Source: Gambelia wislizenii
Lineage: Eukaryota > Chordata > Lepidosauria > Squamata > Crotaphytidae
Direction of reading: 5' to 3'
Assembly: GCA_030847615.1 (NCBI GenBank)
Contig: JAUMIR010000004.1
Span: 82,739,001-82,803,000, forward strand
Length of the DNA: 64,000 nt
Numbering within the stretch: the stretch's first letter is position 1; every line of letters starts with the position of its first letter. This document shows positions 33,871 through 46,127 of this stretch, in pieces. The position numbers were made by a program, and so were the translations under genes. A model generated the notes under the pieces. It ran no database searches and had not been told where the DNA came from. It worked only from the letters and a program-made list of their open reading frames with translations.

Positions 33871-36800
33871 TCATGTCTGCCTTATGTCTGTTTCTGTAGA
33901 AAGCTTAATTTTTTTCAGGCTCTCTTTGACAAGGATGAACTCAGGCCTGCCATCTTGCTCCCCCTTCAGGACCATCTCTCGTTCATACTGCAAACAAAAG
34001 GAAGAAGAGGGAAATAACTCAGTGGCTCACCATTAATTGTAGCAAGAGCAGAATTTCCATGCCAATATCAGGCCATAATCACTCCCTGAAACAAGCACTC
34101 ATAAAGCACCTGATTACATACAGTATTACACTCTAGAACTTCACTAACACTGATGTGATAACAGTTTTCTAAAGAGGCCTAAAATGGCTTGAGAGGGCAT
34201 TGCTTCTAATAATCCATACAAATTGTGTTTGTCCTGCTCCCTGTTACATCTGGTCAAGTAGCCTTTATATGTTTTTGAAACTGTATCCCCCACACATACA
34301 CATCAAAAACCCTGAAAGAAATACTTCCCAGACGTATGCGATGAATGTTTACAACACGAGTAGCCCACACTTTGTGTAGGGAAAATGTTTGTTCTGGGCT
34401 AAAAGCAGTGATGGTCCCAACTAGAGTAGAGCCATTGAAATGATAGGACTTGCTTGTCACAATTAATATGAATATAGTACCATTAATTTTAGTGAGTTTA
34501 AACTACTTGGGACTAACACTGTATTTAGTTCTCCATATTTATTTTATTTATTTCTTAAATATACATTACTGTACCCTAGGAATGTAAGTCTTTGACTATT
34601 TCATCTTTGGTTCCAGAATTATGTTAGTTTTCTTCCCAATGCTAGAGAAATCTAATATTCTTCAGCAGTATTCTCTTAGAATTCAAACTCAAAGTGTTGT
34701 GGAGGAATTACTCTGCATAGAGAAATGTGGTTTTACTGCACAAGTATCCTGTTTTCGGGGGGGAGGATTCCTGTGCAGAAAAATGTTTTCTGTGCAGAAA
34801 TCAGGGGGCCTTTTGCATAGAATTTTTTTTAATATGCAGAGAACAGGATTTTTGCACAAAACCCCCCATGTGTGTTTTCCTACACCAAATAACTTCTCCA
34901 CAGCACTTTCACATGTTTGAAAATTGGGAGAATATTGCACTAGTGTTTTGCTTTTCTAATATTTTTCCCCATGGAGTTTCTAGACTGTCTGGTAAACTTC
35001 TTTTTTTTCTTTCCTCTAGGAACAAATTATAATGAATATTCTTCCCATTCTGCCTTCATCATAATGTATACATGTTTTCTGGATGATTCAAAAAAGACAA
35101 CAGCTAAAATATAGCACAACAAGAGATACTGAATACAAAAATGCAGTCTGAACACAAATTTTAAAGCTGAGAGGCCCACACTAGAAAACTAAGCTTATTA
35201 AAAAGGCCCAAATGAACAAAAGGGTCTTTATCTCACACAGCCCCACACTCACAAAGATGGTACCATGTGAATCTTTTGATTATAGCTGTTCCATGATTGA
35301 TGTCACTAATGAAACGGCCCTCTCCTTGCTAGCCATCCACCTCCTTTTATTAGGCCCCTGGAGAAGATTTTAAGTTTCAGGTAGGTAACTATGGGAGAAG
35401 ATGGTGGTCTTTCAAGTAACACTGTCTAAACAGTTTATGGCTTTAAAAGTTTAAACCAGGGCAAAGATCATATTGCGTCAAACTGCTCGTACAATGGGAA
35501 AGTGGGAGATATATCTTTAAAATAAATAATATATTTTAAAGGCCTGGTAAGGAATAGGAGGTGATACCACCCAGTGGCTATGAATGGATCCAGCCTTCAC
35601 TCTCTTAAAAAAAAGGAACTCAGAGAGCATTGCCACTAGGGTTAGTTCCACAAGTGTTTTGCTAGGAAAGCAAATCTTGGCAGAAACAGTCTTCACATTT
35701 GGAAGCTTTGTTGAAGATAACAATGGACCTATGAGTCCACAGCTGATGAGATACTGCTAAATTCTGATATGGATGAGTCAACCTGATGTTTCTGAGAGAG
35801 ATCAAAAGACACTAACAAAGCAATGGTAAGGAACAGACCTGGTCAAGTTTCTGCTGTCGTTTTCTGAGCTCTTCTTCCAGATCTGTCAAGGGTTTTTGGT
35901 TCTCTTCTTGCTGTTTCAGTTGCTTAATTCTCCTGGCTTCTAGTACTCTCTGAAGCTCAGGCTTGTGTTCTGGAAGCAATCCCCTACAGAAATAAAAACA
36001 CAACATAAGCCAAAACACCCATAACTCAACTAATTTCTTTCTTTTCTTTTTTCCCCTCCCACAACTCTTGTTATTTTTCCTCATCCTCTTTTTGGTTTCC
36101 TACCAAGTTGCATAAAAACCCAGGCCTCTCCTGCCATCAGAATTTAAATATGTTATATTTTGTCACTCAACTCATCTTAGGGCTTCTCCAGATAAGGCAA
36201 AGTGTCAGAAGGTTGCACTATTTGTTGCTGCAGTTCTCAGGTTGTTGGTTTTTGTTGTTGTTGCATATTCAAATGATGTTTCTCTTGTGCTAGACTATTT
36301 TCTGGCAATTCCTGGCACACCTGCAACATTTTATTTTCATCCTCAAGAGGTTTTTTTTTTTTAAAAAAAAAAAATCTGAGACAAATGAAAACAATATGTT
36401 TCCTTGACTTTTCCTATTTTTATTTATTCATTTGTTTATTTGGAATTAAAGTGAAATATCCCTTTTGCACTATAACTCTATGGCCTAAAAAAAAATCAGA
36501 AAGGAGAAAATTTGCCCTTCTTCCTTAGGACCATCTCAACAAATTACCTCCTCAGTTCTTCTTCTTCTTTTTTTTTTAACCTTGGGAGGAGTCCCAGTGC
36601 ACAGCAAATAAATTGCTACAAATAGGTCTCCAAATGAATGGAACCAGTGAACACAGAGGCAATATCAACTGGCAAAACCCAAGGAGCTGTATCACCAGAA
36701 CTCATGTTTCTTTACATCAATCTGTCTACTTGGGATGGTTTTCTAGTCAGCCAGAAAATAAACTGGTTTTTCATGTTCAGTTTCTGCCTTTTCACGAAAC

Positions 36801-39800
36801 CCCCTTAACCTGTGACTAGTCAAGTCTTGATTATCAGGCTGAACTAGAAACCTCTCTCCCTCTCTCTTTTTTTTTCTTTTCTTCTTCTTTTTTTTTTTTT
36901 TTTAATTTGGCTCAATCAAAATTCCTTGTGTCATGCAACCAGAAGGCTTATACCAAGGCCAGGTACAAGGATGTGGGGATTGCTATTTTCTCAGAATGGC
37001 TGTAGGACAGGAGTCACACAACAAACCAAAAACACAAGGCCACAATTGTATGCAAACAAGAGTACTATTTCCATTTTGTACTATACCTAGTACAAAGATC
37101 ATAGTTTCATTTTCATTCAATAGGGGCCTTCTTGCATCATTGGCTTGCGGTTCCCTCTGGGGGGCCATCACTTCTGATTTTCTACGCAGAAAAAAAGTGC
37201 CAAATCCCTTAAACAACCAGTGCTCACCAAAGCACTCCCTGAATTATAGACCCACTCACCTCCTCTGTGTGAAGAGCAGCTCTCGATGCAACTCCTGGTG
37301 GTGCCTAGACTCCCTCACTGGGTTTGGCAGTTTCTTGGGCTCAATGAGACTTCTGTGGCTCTCAGATGCCTGGTAGGTGCCATGCTCTAAGCTTCTGCTG
37401 TCTCCTTCTGGAACACAATAATAGTATGATAACAGAGGCCTTCTGCAGTATAGCTCAGGAGCCAGTGTTTTCCAGCAGCTGGAAAATTCCTTAGAATTCT
37501 TCATTCTGCTTTCTTAGGCTTACTGCCTAGAATGTTCCTTTGCATAGTTTCTCCTTGAATTACTCCTAAATTATTCCAGTACCAAACTGTGGAGAGTTTT
37601 CTAAGTGTTTGTGGAGATGGAATGGCTTGGATAGGCTTATTGCTGTGCAGCTTGCTCAGTACCTTAGTTCTACTGAATGACTTGACTTGAGCACAAAGCA
37701 ATTGCCATGCAGGGAAACCTTGAGTGGTTTTCTGTTTTTGATATTTAAGACAGGATTTTCCTCGTAATTCAGCTGCTATAGTAGGTCAGTCACAGATGGT
37801 CCATCAAGAGACCTCTTTAGCACTGCCTGTTAATTATTACATAAATGCGCCCCCGTGTGGTGAAACCATAAATTCCATCCACTAAACAAGTTTGGAACCT
37901 AAAATCCCTGATAGTTACCCCTGTTTTTATTACATGGGGCACAGACATATATGAAATCATTAACTATGGAAGTACTGTATTGTGAAACATTCTAGGCTCC
38001 ATTAAAATTGTAACTTAAGCTATTTGTTTATAGACATGTTTAGAAGAACTATTTATTAATTTGTTTTACATTTTAAATTTTGCTCAGTAACTGATGTTCC
38101 CTAGGCAGCGTACAAATTATAAACAGTAAATACAACAAAACCCCAATCATAGAACAAGTAAAATAAAACAAAGGTAAAACCAGCAGCAGGAATAAAATAG
38201 CAGAGAGATATGAAAGTAGTAAAATGTCCCAAATGCCTTGTTGTTGTTATTGTTGTGTGCCTTCAAGTAATTTCTGACTTATGGCAACCCTAAGGTGAAC
38301 CTATCACAGGGCTTTCTTGGCAAGATTTGTTCAGAGGGAATTTGTTTTTGCTGTCCTCTGAGGCTGGGAGAGTGTGACTTGCCCAAGGTCATCCAGTGTG
38401 TTTCCATGATCAACCAGGGATTCGAACCTGTATCTCCAGAGTCATAGTCCAACGCTCAAACCACTATACCACACTGGCTCTTGAAGTTCTGCTTAGGGCC
38501 ACCATAAGTCAGAAATGACTTAAAGGCACACAACAACAACTAAAATGCCTAGAGATGTTGTTGTTGTTGTTGTTGTTGTTGTTATTATTATTAAAACTGC
38601 ATTTTAAAACCCTGGTACAGAAAAAGCCATATGGGAAAGCATCAGGCAAATTTCTCTAGGGAGAGCATTCCATACCCAGTGCCCTGAAAAGGACTGCTCT
38701 CTTGTGGACGCTCGCCTTCCCTTATTCACCTGCAGCACGGCCTCAGGTGATGACCCTATGTCAAGTATTTGATTGATTTGGATGTACAGTTGTCCCTCTG
38801 TGTCCATGGATTTGGTATCCATGGATCTAAGTATTCACGGCTTGAAAATATTCCTTAAAAAATAATAATCCAAAAAGCAAACCTTGATTTTGCCATCTTA
38901 TATAAGGGACACCATTTTGCTATGCCATTGCATATAACGGGACTTGAGTATTCATGGATTTTGGTATCCATGGGGGTCCTGAAACCAAACCCCAGTGAAT
39001 ATGAAGGGACAACTGTATAATTTTGTAATGAAAAGAGCTACTGCCAACAGCATCCAGTAGTGAGGACCTGCTGAACATAGCTGTTATTGACAATGTTCTG
39101 TGTGAGAAGCATGGGAGAGATATAGTTGCTATCTCTATGGGAAAAGGTTGATAAACCATGTGTGTGTGGGAATTGGCAACTGCATAGCCCACAAGTGTAA
39201 TGTGCACATGTATTGGTATAACCCTCTGTCCCACCCATCTGCTCTCTGTCTTTTCTCTGTACTTTTTCCTCTGCAGTACTCTGCTGTGCTGCTCAGAGTG
39301 TTGTACTATGCAGTTAATGTACATGGAGTCTCTGACTCACTGTAAATACTTCTTTATTACAGTATGTTCAAGTAAAGTTCAGTAGTTTTAGACACTACCA
39401 ATGTGTCTGTGTGCTCATTTTCATCAGCCTGATGTCTGCTGCAACAGCCTATGACATTTTTCACCACTTGGCCCTCTGCACATGCCCTGAGGGACTGGCG
39501 TACGCCCTGACACCTTAGGTCTAGAGTCAGTAGACTAGTGTAAAACCAAGAGAACTGACATATCATAAACAAGAAAGAAATAGCTTCCAATCCCTTCTCA
39601 TCCAATGGGTGACTTTGGACCATTATCCAACTCTTAGGGTTCATCTACATGGGGCAGGATATGCTGGCTTCCCACCAATGTATCCTGCCCACAGATCAGG
39701 CCCATTCCTCCCCCATTACCTCCATGAAATGGGAGGAAGTCCAGATGGGTACACCGGCCCATCCCTGCAGCCGCCACACCACCTGCGTCCTACTCTCCGA

Positions 39801-40415
39801 ATCCAGGCAGGAGGCCCACAGCATGTGAGCAAGGCCCCCTGCATGTGACCAGCCCGGTCACATACTGTGGACTCCCTTCCTGGATCCAGAAGAGCAAGGC
39901 AGCCAGCAGCTACAGTCCAATCTGTTTTATTTTGGCTGGAAAGCATTTTAACAGGTGTTTAAAAAAACATTTTATCAGGCCCTACTCCATTCCCCCACAC
40001 CCCATCTTAGGACTGCCCGGGAGCAAAATGGGGCAAATGCCCTGCATCGTCAGAACTGCAGGGCTCCAAATTGGGGACAAGATGGAGTAAACTGCCCAGG
40101 TAGACAAGCCCTTAGTCTAACCTATCCTGTTTTAATCAGCCTAAAGGAAAGCTGATGTAAATGTAATAAAATATAAGGAGGGAAAATTCATTTTCTATGT
40201 GATTGTCACAAGAGGCTGTCAATGTCCACTCAATGTGAGGAGAATACCTCATGAAAAATGTCTAGCATTTCTCAGGATAGAAGACTCAGTAATTATTAGA
40301 CAGCCTTGATGGAATGGTGGGTTGTTATGAATTTCTGTTGGATTTGGTGCAGCATATAGGTGTGCAGAATATTCCTACCTGGGTTCCGGTTGCTTTTCTG
40401 AGTTCTGTATTCACC
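33871..40415 (-). CDS. FAM107-family gene, four coding exons, possible third paralogue; 5' end missing
   Basis: Minus-strand exons: 40415-40379 (37 nt, 'GEYRTQKSNRNP'), 37407-37260, 35983-35839 and 33987-33871 (stop TGA 33873-33871). Each internal boundary has AG/GT and the phases agree (1, 2, 0), giving 148 codons with no break. The product has the family layout: 'IEPKKLPNPVRESRHHQELH' then 'RELLFTQRR', 'GLLPEHKPELQRVLEARR', a coiled-coil-like 'LEEELRKRQQKLDQ', and a C-terminal 'GRPEFILVKESLKKI'. FAM107A (144 aa) and FAM107B (131 aa) share these blocks. FAM107A/DRR1 binds actin and is stress-induced; this function is inferred by family only. Single residues agree now with A, now with B, and the N-terminus agrees with neither. 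There is no ATG in the visible exons before 'YEREM', so a start exon lies upstream of 40415 and was not found. Confidence 0.85.
37870..38237. other. Intron of the FAM107-like gene, upper part
   Basis: AT-rich with no recognised element before the SINE at 38238. Intron 37408-40378 is otherwise filled by the repeats listed below. Confidence 0.5.
38238..38482 (-). mobile_element. Sauria-type tRNA SINE, minus strand
   Basis: On the minus strand, 'GAGCCAGTGTGGTATAGTGG' head, B-box-like 'GGTTCGAATCCCTGG' at about 38418-38432, conserved body, and 3' end 'CATAAGTCAGAAATTACTTG' with AAC tail at the left. It lies in the intron of the FAM107-like gene, in the same direction. Confidence 0.88.
38495..38583 (+). 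mobile_element. SINE 3' end fragment, opposite strand, plus (TTG)n
   Basis: 'GGCCACCATAAGTCAGAAAT' then 'GACTTAAAGGCACACAACAA' is a second SINE 3' end in plus orientation, about 12 bp from the head of the minus SINE. A (TTG)n run follows at 38556-38582. Confidence 0.75.
38787..39015 (-). mobile_element. Mariner/Tigger-type MITE, TA-flanked (copy 3)
   Basis: Begins CAGTTGTCCCTCTGTGTCCA, ends AAGGGACAACTG, TA outside both. Same family as 2760-2989 but reversed ('CTTATATAAGGGACACCATT'). Confidence 0.88.
39016..39633. other. Intron, possible LTR-like segment
   Basis: 'CTGTAAATACTTCTTTATTAC' followed by a 'CTGCTGCAACA' end has an LTR flavour, but no paired LTR or matching start was found. Unassigned. 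Confidence 0.3.
39637..40111. mobile_element. Harbinger-like MITE with TTA target duplication
   Basis: Ends GGGTTCATCTACATGGGGCAG and (complement) GGGCTTGTCTACCTGGGCAG are related inverted repeats. TTA lies outside both sides (39634-39636 and 40112-40114), the target expected for PIF/Harbinger. 475 bp, GC-rich, no transposase. It ends 268 bp from the 37-nt exon of the FAM107-like gene. Confidence 0.8.
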
Positions 40416-40751
40416 CTGAAACAGAAAAAGATTGAATTAAGGAAGAGAAGAGCTTTTCAGGAAAGCACTGGATAAACAGTAACCAAATTACATGATTCAT
40501 CCACTTCTCTGAGTGGTGAGGGGTTCCAAGGATTCTGAACATTGCCTGATGTTATTTTACTTGGAAGTCACAGAAGGATTATAGTATTGTAAAATTTGAG
40601 TAAATTTACAAATACAGAGGCTGAGAATGGATGGAAGCAACAGCTTAAACACTCCTAACAGCAAAAGCCATTCTCCAGAGAGATAGGCAGTCCCCATATT
40701 GAACTTTCTCTCTCCCAAAACAAAAGCTGCAACCTGTTGCTCAAAGAGTCC

Positions 40752-41120
40752 TTTCACACTACATAGTTATAGTGCTATGAATCCACTTTAACTACCATGG
40801 CAACAACCTATGGTTTGTAGTTTAATGACAGGTACTTAGAATTCTCTGCCAAAGAGTTCTAGTGCCTTGTTGATTGTTGTTGTGTGCTTGCCAATAGTTT
40901 CTGACTTATGGCTACACTAAAGCGAACCTATTGCAGGGTTTTCTAAGAGCTGAGAGTGTGTGATTTACTCAAGGTTTTCATGGCCATTCAGGGATTCAGA
41001 CCATGGCCTCCAGAGCCATAGTCCAACACTCAAAACACTACACCACGCTAAAGCCCAGGATTCCATAGGATGCAGCCATGACTTTGTAGCATGTAGTGTG
41101 AAAGGGCCCAAGCTTATGAT
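40752..41120. mobile_element. MITE with CCTTTCACACTACA-type ends, split by a SINE
   Basis: Left 'GTCCTTTCACACTACATAG' at about 40751 and right 'ATGTAGTGTGAAAGGGCC' at about 41093-41110 are inverted. The centre has 'GTGCTATGAATCCACTTTAA' and 'CCCAGGATTCCATAGGATG'. A minus-strand Sauria-type SINE (40865-41052) is inserted in it. Confidence 0.65.
40865..41052 (-). mobile_element. Sauria-type tRNA SINE, minus strand
   Basis: 3' end at the left ('TTGTTGTTGTGTGCTTGCCA'), body 'GGCTACACTAAAGCGAACCT', head-related 'CATAGTCCAACACTCAAAAC' and 'CACTACACCACGCT' at the right. It has an internal loss compared with 38238-38482. Confidence 0.8.
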
Positions 41121-42504
41121 ATCTACAGAGGTTTCCCCCCCCCCCACCATGTGCTTCACCCCTCCCCTTAAGCTGCAGGAGAAAAATTAGATTGAATCCC
41201 TTATCCGACCATCTCCTAGGCTTTCTATGCCATTTACCAGTGGTTTTGTTAAAACCGGGGTGGACAAAATCCCCAGGATGTACTGCAGGCATCCACCAAA
41301 GATGTCTCATCCCACCCCCACCATTTTTTTTAATTTTATCTTTTCCTTTTCTAAACTGGAAGTGACTGGAACTTCTGGTTTAAAATGCTTTCCCCCACTG
41401 TCTATTAGTCTAGCATGCAGAGCGACTAACAGGATATACAGTATTTCAACATGACATGCATAAGGCATCTTCTGCTATTTGTTTTTGATGTCTTCTGAAG
41501 AAATGTATTTTTGCTCAGGCACTCAGGACCCTGTAGTGGTGTGTTTTATGGTTTTAGTCTATTTTATGCTTCTTTTGTTCACTGACCAGATATTTTTTAA
41601 AATTGTCTATTCTAGAATTCTTTATATGAAAAAAAAATTAAAACTGTATACTGACTCAGAGTAAATTCATGATATATAGTTAAAATGGTGCTTATGCAGA
41701 AAGTCTATAAATACGGTTAATTAGGTATTGTCCTTAATTGCTAATGCATAGCATCAGATGAATGTAAAGCATGGCATTAAGAATGTTCTTCCAACGTGCG
41801 AATCAGAAATAGACTAAACAATACTAATCTAAGGAGAAGGAAGCAGAAGGAAAGGCACTTTTGTTATGTGGAAGTTCTGTGCTTATTTGGGTCAGCTGCA
41901 AGTTACCTTATTGACTGACAGCATACCCGCCAAATGTCCTGCTTTGACAGGGGCAGTCCTCTGTCAAAAATTAATCCTCTGTCCTCTCACTTTTTCAGCA
42001 GCTTTTAAAATGTCCCAGATTCTGTCTTCTCCCATTCCCTCTTTGTCCTTGGCTTACTTCCATTAGTACAAACTAACTTCAAAGTGCAAAAGTAGTTTTA
42101 CACTCAACGCCGCAGAGGGAGAGGACAGGACGGAGGGGAGTCTCACTCTTCTCCATAGACTCACACAAAAGCAAACTGCTTGTGTGTTTTTCCTCATTAA
42201 TAACATCTACCATTTTGAACAAACTCTGATGTTGCTTGGCCACATTAACAAAGTTGGAGGGTACATGACAGACATGAGGTAGGTACTGAATTTTATCTGC
42301 TGTTTTTCATCTGCTGATTTCAAAGTGCCAATAAAACTGGTACATTTTAAAGAGAAGCTGCACCATAAAGCCTTCATGCAGCAGCTGCTGAAAAAAATTG
42401 CAGAATCATGATTATATTCTTGAACTGTAACCATTAGACCAGGAGTGGTCCAAATGTTGATGAACTATTGTCACCACTGGTCCATGCTGATAGAGGTGAA
42501 TGGG
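41121..42504. other. Intergenic, nothing clear
   Basis: A repeat-like stretch at 41925-42060 ('CAAATGTCCTGCTTTGACAG', 'AATCCTCTGTCCTCTCAC') is probably an old interspersed element of unknown class. No gene found. Confidence 0.4.
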
Positions 42505-45012
42505 AACTAAATAATAATAATAATAATAATAATAATATTTTTATTTTTAACCTGCCCCTCTGCTCGGCAACCAGGGTGGCGTACAGCAAGATAAAAACAA
42601 CAGCAAGTTAAAACAATCCTTCCCAATCCTAACCCTCCCACCCCTTAAAACTAAATTAAACTAATAGAGAATTAAAACAAAGATAAAATACAATAAATAA
42701 ATAAATAAATGGCAATGGGACAAGGGGGCAGGTAAGCAATCAGCTCCACTTGAGCTGGGAACTTATTCCAGGAAGGCCTGCCGGAAGAAATCCGTCTTTA
42801 GCGCTTTCTTGAAGCTATCAAGAGTAGTGATAAGACGGATCTCATCCAGCAGGCCATTCCAAAGTCTGGGAGCCGTAGAAGAGAAGGCCCTCTGGGAGGT
42901 CTGCGACAGCCTAGTTTTCATAAGCTGCAGCAGGTTCCTCCCAGAGGACCGAAGTGCCGGGGGGGGGTCATATGGGATGAGGCGGTCCCGGAGATAAGAT
43001 GGACCCAAGCCATGTAGGGCTTTAAAGGTTAAAACCAACACCTTGTACTGTGCCCGGAAACTGATTGGCAGCCAGTGGAGAGATTTAAGCACAGGTGTTA
43101 TATGCTCTCTCCTAGATGTACCCGTAATTAACCTGGCTGCCATATTTTGTACCAGTTGAAGTTTCCGTGTTAGGCACAAGGGTAGCCCCATGTAGAGTGC
43201 GTTACAGTAATCCAAACGTGAGGTTACCAAAGCATATACCACAGTTTCCAGATCCCTTGTATCCAGGTAAGGGTGCAGCTGGCGTATCAGCCAAAGCTGA
43301 TAACAGGCACTCCTGACCGTCACACTCACCTGACTAGTCATGTGAAGAAACGAATCTAGGAGTACCCCCAGACTGCGAACACAGTCCTTAGAGGAGAGTG
43401 TGACTCCATCCAGGACTGGAAGTTGTATTCCCAGACCTGGTTTCGGGCCTGTGACTGTCAGTATCTCCGTTTTGTCTGGATTTAGTCTCAATCTGTTTTT
43501 CCTCATCCAATCCATTACTACTCTAAGACAGTCATTGAGAGGAGAGACAGCATCTGAAGTCTGAGCCGATGATCTGGTCATGGAGAAATACATCTGAGTG
43601 TCATCAGCGTACTGATGACACCGAGCTCCATGCCTCCAGATGATCTCTCCCAGCGGCTTCATATAGATGTTAAATAGCATCGGGGACAGGACGGCACCCT
43701 GAGGGACGCCATAATTAAGCTCAATTCTGGAAGAGCAACTGTCCCGAGCCTCACCCTCTGGGATCTGCCTGAGAGAAAGGAACGGAACCACAGCAGAGCA
43801 GTGCCTCCAATTCCTAACTCTCTCAGGCGATCCAAGAGGATGGAATGATCTATAGTGTCAAAGGCTGCTGAGAGGTCCAAGAGCACCAGCAGGGTACACT
43901 ACCCCTGTTGATGCTCAGGCGGAGGTCGTCGGTTAGCGCGACCATGGCAGTCTCAACTCCATATCCTGTCCTGAAGCCGGTTTGAAATGGATCAAGATAA
44001 TCGGTTTCATCCAAGACGGCTTGGAGTTGGGAAGCAACTGCCCTCTCGATCACCTTGCTTAAAAAAGGTAGCAAGGACACTGGTCTGTAATTGTTCCTGT
44101 CCAGGGGGTCCAGGGAAAGTTTTTTCAGGAGTGGCTTAACTGCCGCCTCCTTTAAACAAGATGGTACAATACGTTCCCTGAAGGACACATTGATTGTGTC
44201 CCGTAGGAATACTCTCAGCGCATCCCCCCCCCGGACGACCAGCCAAGATGGACAGGGATCAAGAGGGCAAGTTGTCTTCCTCACTCTTCCAAGGAGCTTG
44301 TCCATGTCATCGGTACTCACCGATTGAAACTGATCCAGTAAAGTGTCATCAATGGAGTTGTTGGATGCCTCATCTGTGGATTCTGTCAGAACACTGGCGT
44401 CCAAGTTGGCTCTTATCCGAGAGATTTTATCTGCAAAGTGGATGTTAAATGCATCACAGCAGGCTGTTGTCGGGTTAAGTAGTGAATTTGGCACAGGAGG
44501 AGCCCGCATCAGCTCCCCCCCACCTTAAACAACTCTGCTGGACGGGACTCTGCAGATGCAATACGTGCAGAGCAGAAGGATCTCTGTGCTGCACATATTG
44601 CTTCCCGATAGGAATCAAGATGCTTCCTATGGAGAGTTCTGTCGGATAAGAGTCGAGTCTTCCGCCACTTGCACTCTAGCCGTTGTCCAGTTTGCTTCAT
44701 CCTCCTAAGCTCCTCTGTGTACCAGGGCTTACGATTAGAGGCGGGCTGGAAAGGACGCTTGGGAGCTATTGTGTCGATAGCCTTGGTAAGATCAGTGTTC
44801 CAGATGCTGACCAAAGCCTCGACAGAATCACTGGAGTTACCAACCATTAAACCCTCTAGGGCTTTCTGAAGGCCAATTGGTTCCATTAGCCTTTGAGGGT
44901 GGACCGTTCTAATGGGTCCACCACCCCCGGAGGGGCAGACAGCATCTGGAAAGTGTTTCTCTCTCAAACGTCTTAGCCTTGCACTAGATCTATCAAATAG
45001 GAACAAGTCCTG
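42505..45012 (-). mobile_element. L2-clade LINE, long 5'-truncated copy with nearly readable reverse transcriptase
   Basis: Minus-strand frames in order: 45006-44509 (upstream linker, 'RKPWYTEELRRMKQTGQRLE'), 44509-43850 (fingers, 'CLKEAAVKPLLKKLSLDPLD', 'NNYRPVSLLPFLSKVIERAV'), 43886-43659 (palm, '[20 protein letters not shown]') and 43791-42763 (palm and thumb, catalytic 'HQYADDTQMYFSM', 'RLRLNPDKTEILTV', 'MAARLITGTSRREHITPVLK', ending 'FFRQAFLE'). The frames shift between pieces, so it is dead. No endonuclease is present. A 3' UTR with 'GGGGTGGGAGGGTTAGGATT' and an (ATT)n tail (42511-42537) completes it. It is closely related to 6338-7672. Confidence 0.92.
42511..42537. repeat. (TAA)n at the L2 3' tail
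   Basis: Nine TAA units forming the tail of the L2 copy on the minus strand. Confidence 0.95.
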
Positions 45013-45769
45013 GAGCCTTCATGTGCCTACCATGCATGGCTCTTTCTTGCAAGTCTGGCTTTTCTACCAGCCTGGCAGTAGACAGAAAAACTCATAAACA
45101 GTACACATAATATTCAAGCTAGTCCAGACCATATAACTTCCTGCTTTACATTACTTCTCCCATTTCTTGTTCTGATCATTCATAAGATCATCTCAACATC
45201 ATGAGGTTATTCTAGATCCTCCTGGCAATCTGTGCAGCTTTGAAAGATTAGATTTTCTATCTCTGAGCAGATCTCCCTTTAATCCACTGCTGATTAGCCC
45301 ATCATCTGTCAGGTTGAAGTTGTGTTCCTTATCCAAGAAAAACAGTGGAAAAATATTGTATGCTACCACTCCATTCCCAAAGTTTTCATGTACACCAGGG
45401 CAAGACTAAGACCATGTTGATAGCATTATACATGAAGAATGGAGCTCCTCCCAGATATCCTAGTTGCCTTTTCTCTTGTTGGTCTTTCAGAAGAGCTCAA
45501 TAACCTGGGCAACTGAGTGCTGTTGTTAACCCGCCCCTCAGGCTAACTTCAGTGGTACAGGCAAAACTACCTTGTTGAAGAGGAGGAGGAAGAAGAGCTC
45601 GAGGCGGTGTGCTTGGCCCTCCTTATCCCCATTTTATTCTCATAACAACTCTGTGAAAATGGGAAGGCTAAGAAAGAGTTGCCTACTGAGTTTCTCCCAG
45701 ATCCCAGTCCAACACTCTAATCACAACATCATTACGCTACACTCTCACAAGAGGTGAAGAACAGTCTAT
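45013..45769. other. Intergenic with a MIR-like remnant
   Basis: 45640-45750 ('CATAACAACTCTGTGAAAAT', 'CCCAGTCCAACACTCTAATC') is related to the SINE remnants at 1920 and 13800. The rest is unassigned. Confidence 0.4.
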
Positions 45770-46127
45770 AGCAGTAACTCCCTCCCATGGGAGATGAAAC
45801 TGGTCTTCCTTTGCAGTCTTTCCGCCAGCAGGCAAATACCTCTTTATGTAGGCAGGCCTTTGCTCTTAGCGCATGTGGCAGAAGGGTCTTTTAATGTGGT
45901 ATGTTGTGTTTTTCTCTTCTTTATTATGTTCCAAATGTGTTTTAAACTATTTTAAATTTATGCTTTTAATATCATTGTTATTTTTTTGTATAATATAGTC
46001 CTTTGTGTAATAAGATTTCAGCTGTACTTTGTTTAATTTGTTGTAAGCCCCCTTTGGGTCACGTGTTGGGAAAAGGCTAGATATAACTTAAACAAAATGA
46101 AACAGAATAAAATAAATAGAATATCGC
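45770..46127 (+). mobile_element. CR1-like LINE 3' end
   Basis: Degraded coding end ('GCAGGCAAATACCTCTTTAT', 'AGGCAGGCCTTTGCTCTTAG'), AT-rich 3' UTR, 'GTAAGCCCCCTTTGGGTCAC' and a tail of AATAAAATAAAT. Confidence 0.6.

Noticed and set aside
39093..39443. A solo LTR of a retrotransposon
   Set aside because: A poly(A)-like site and CAACA end are present, but no matching start, target duplication or second copy was found.
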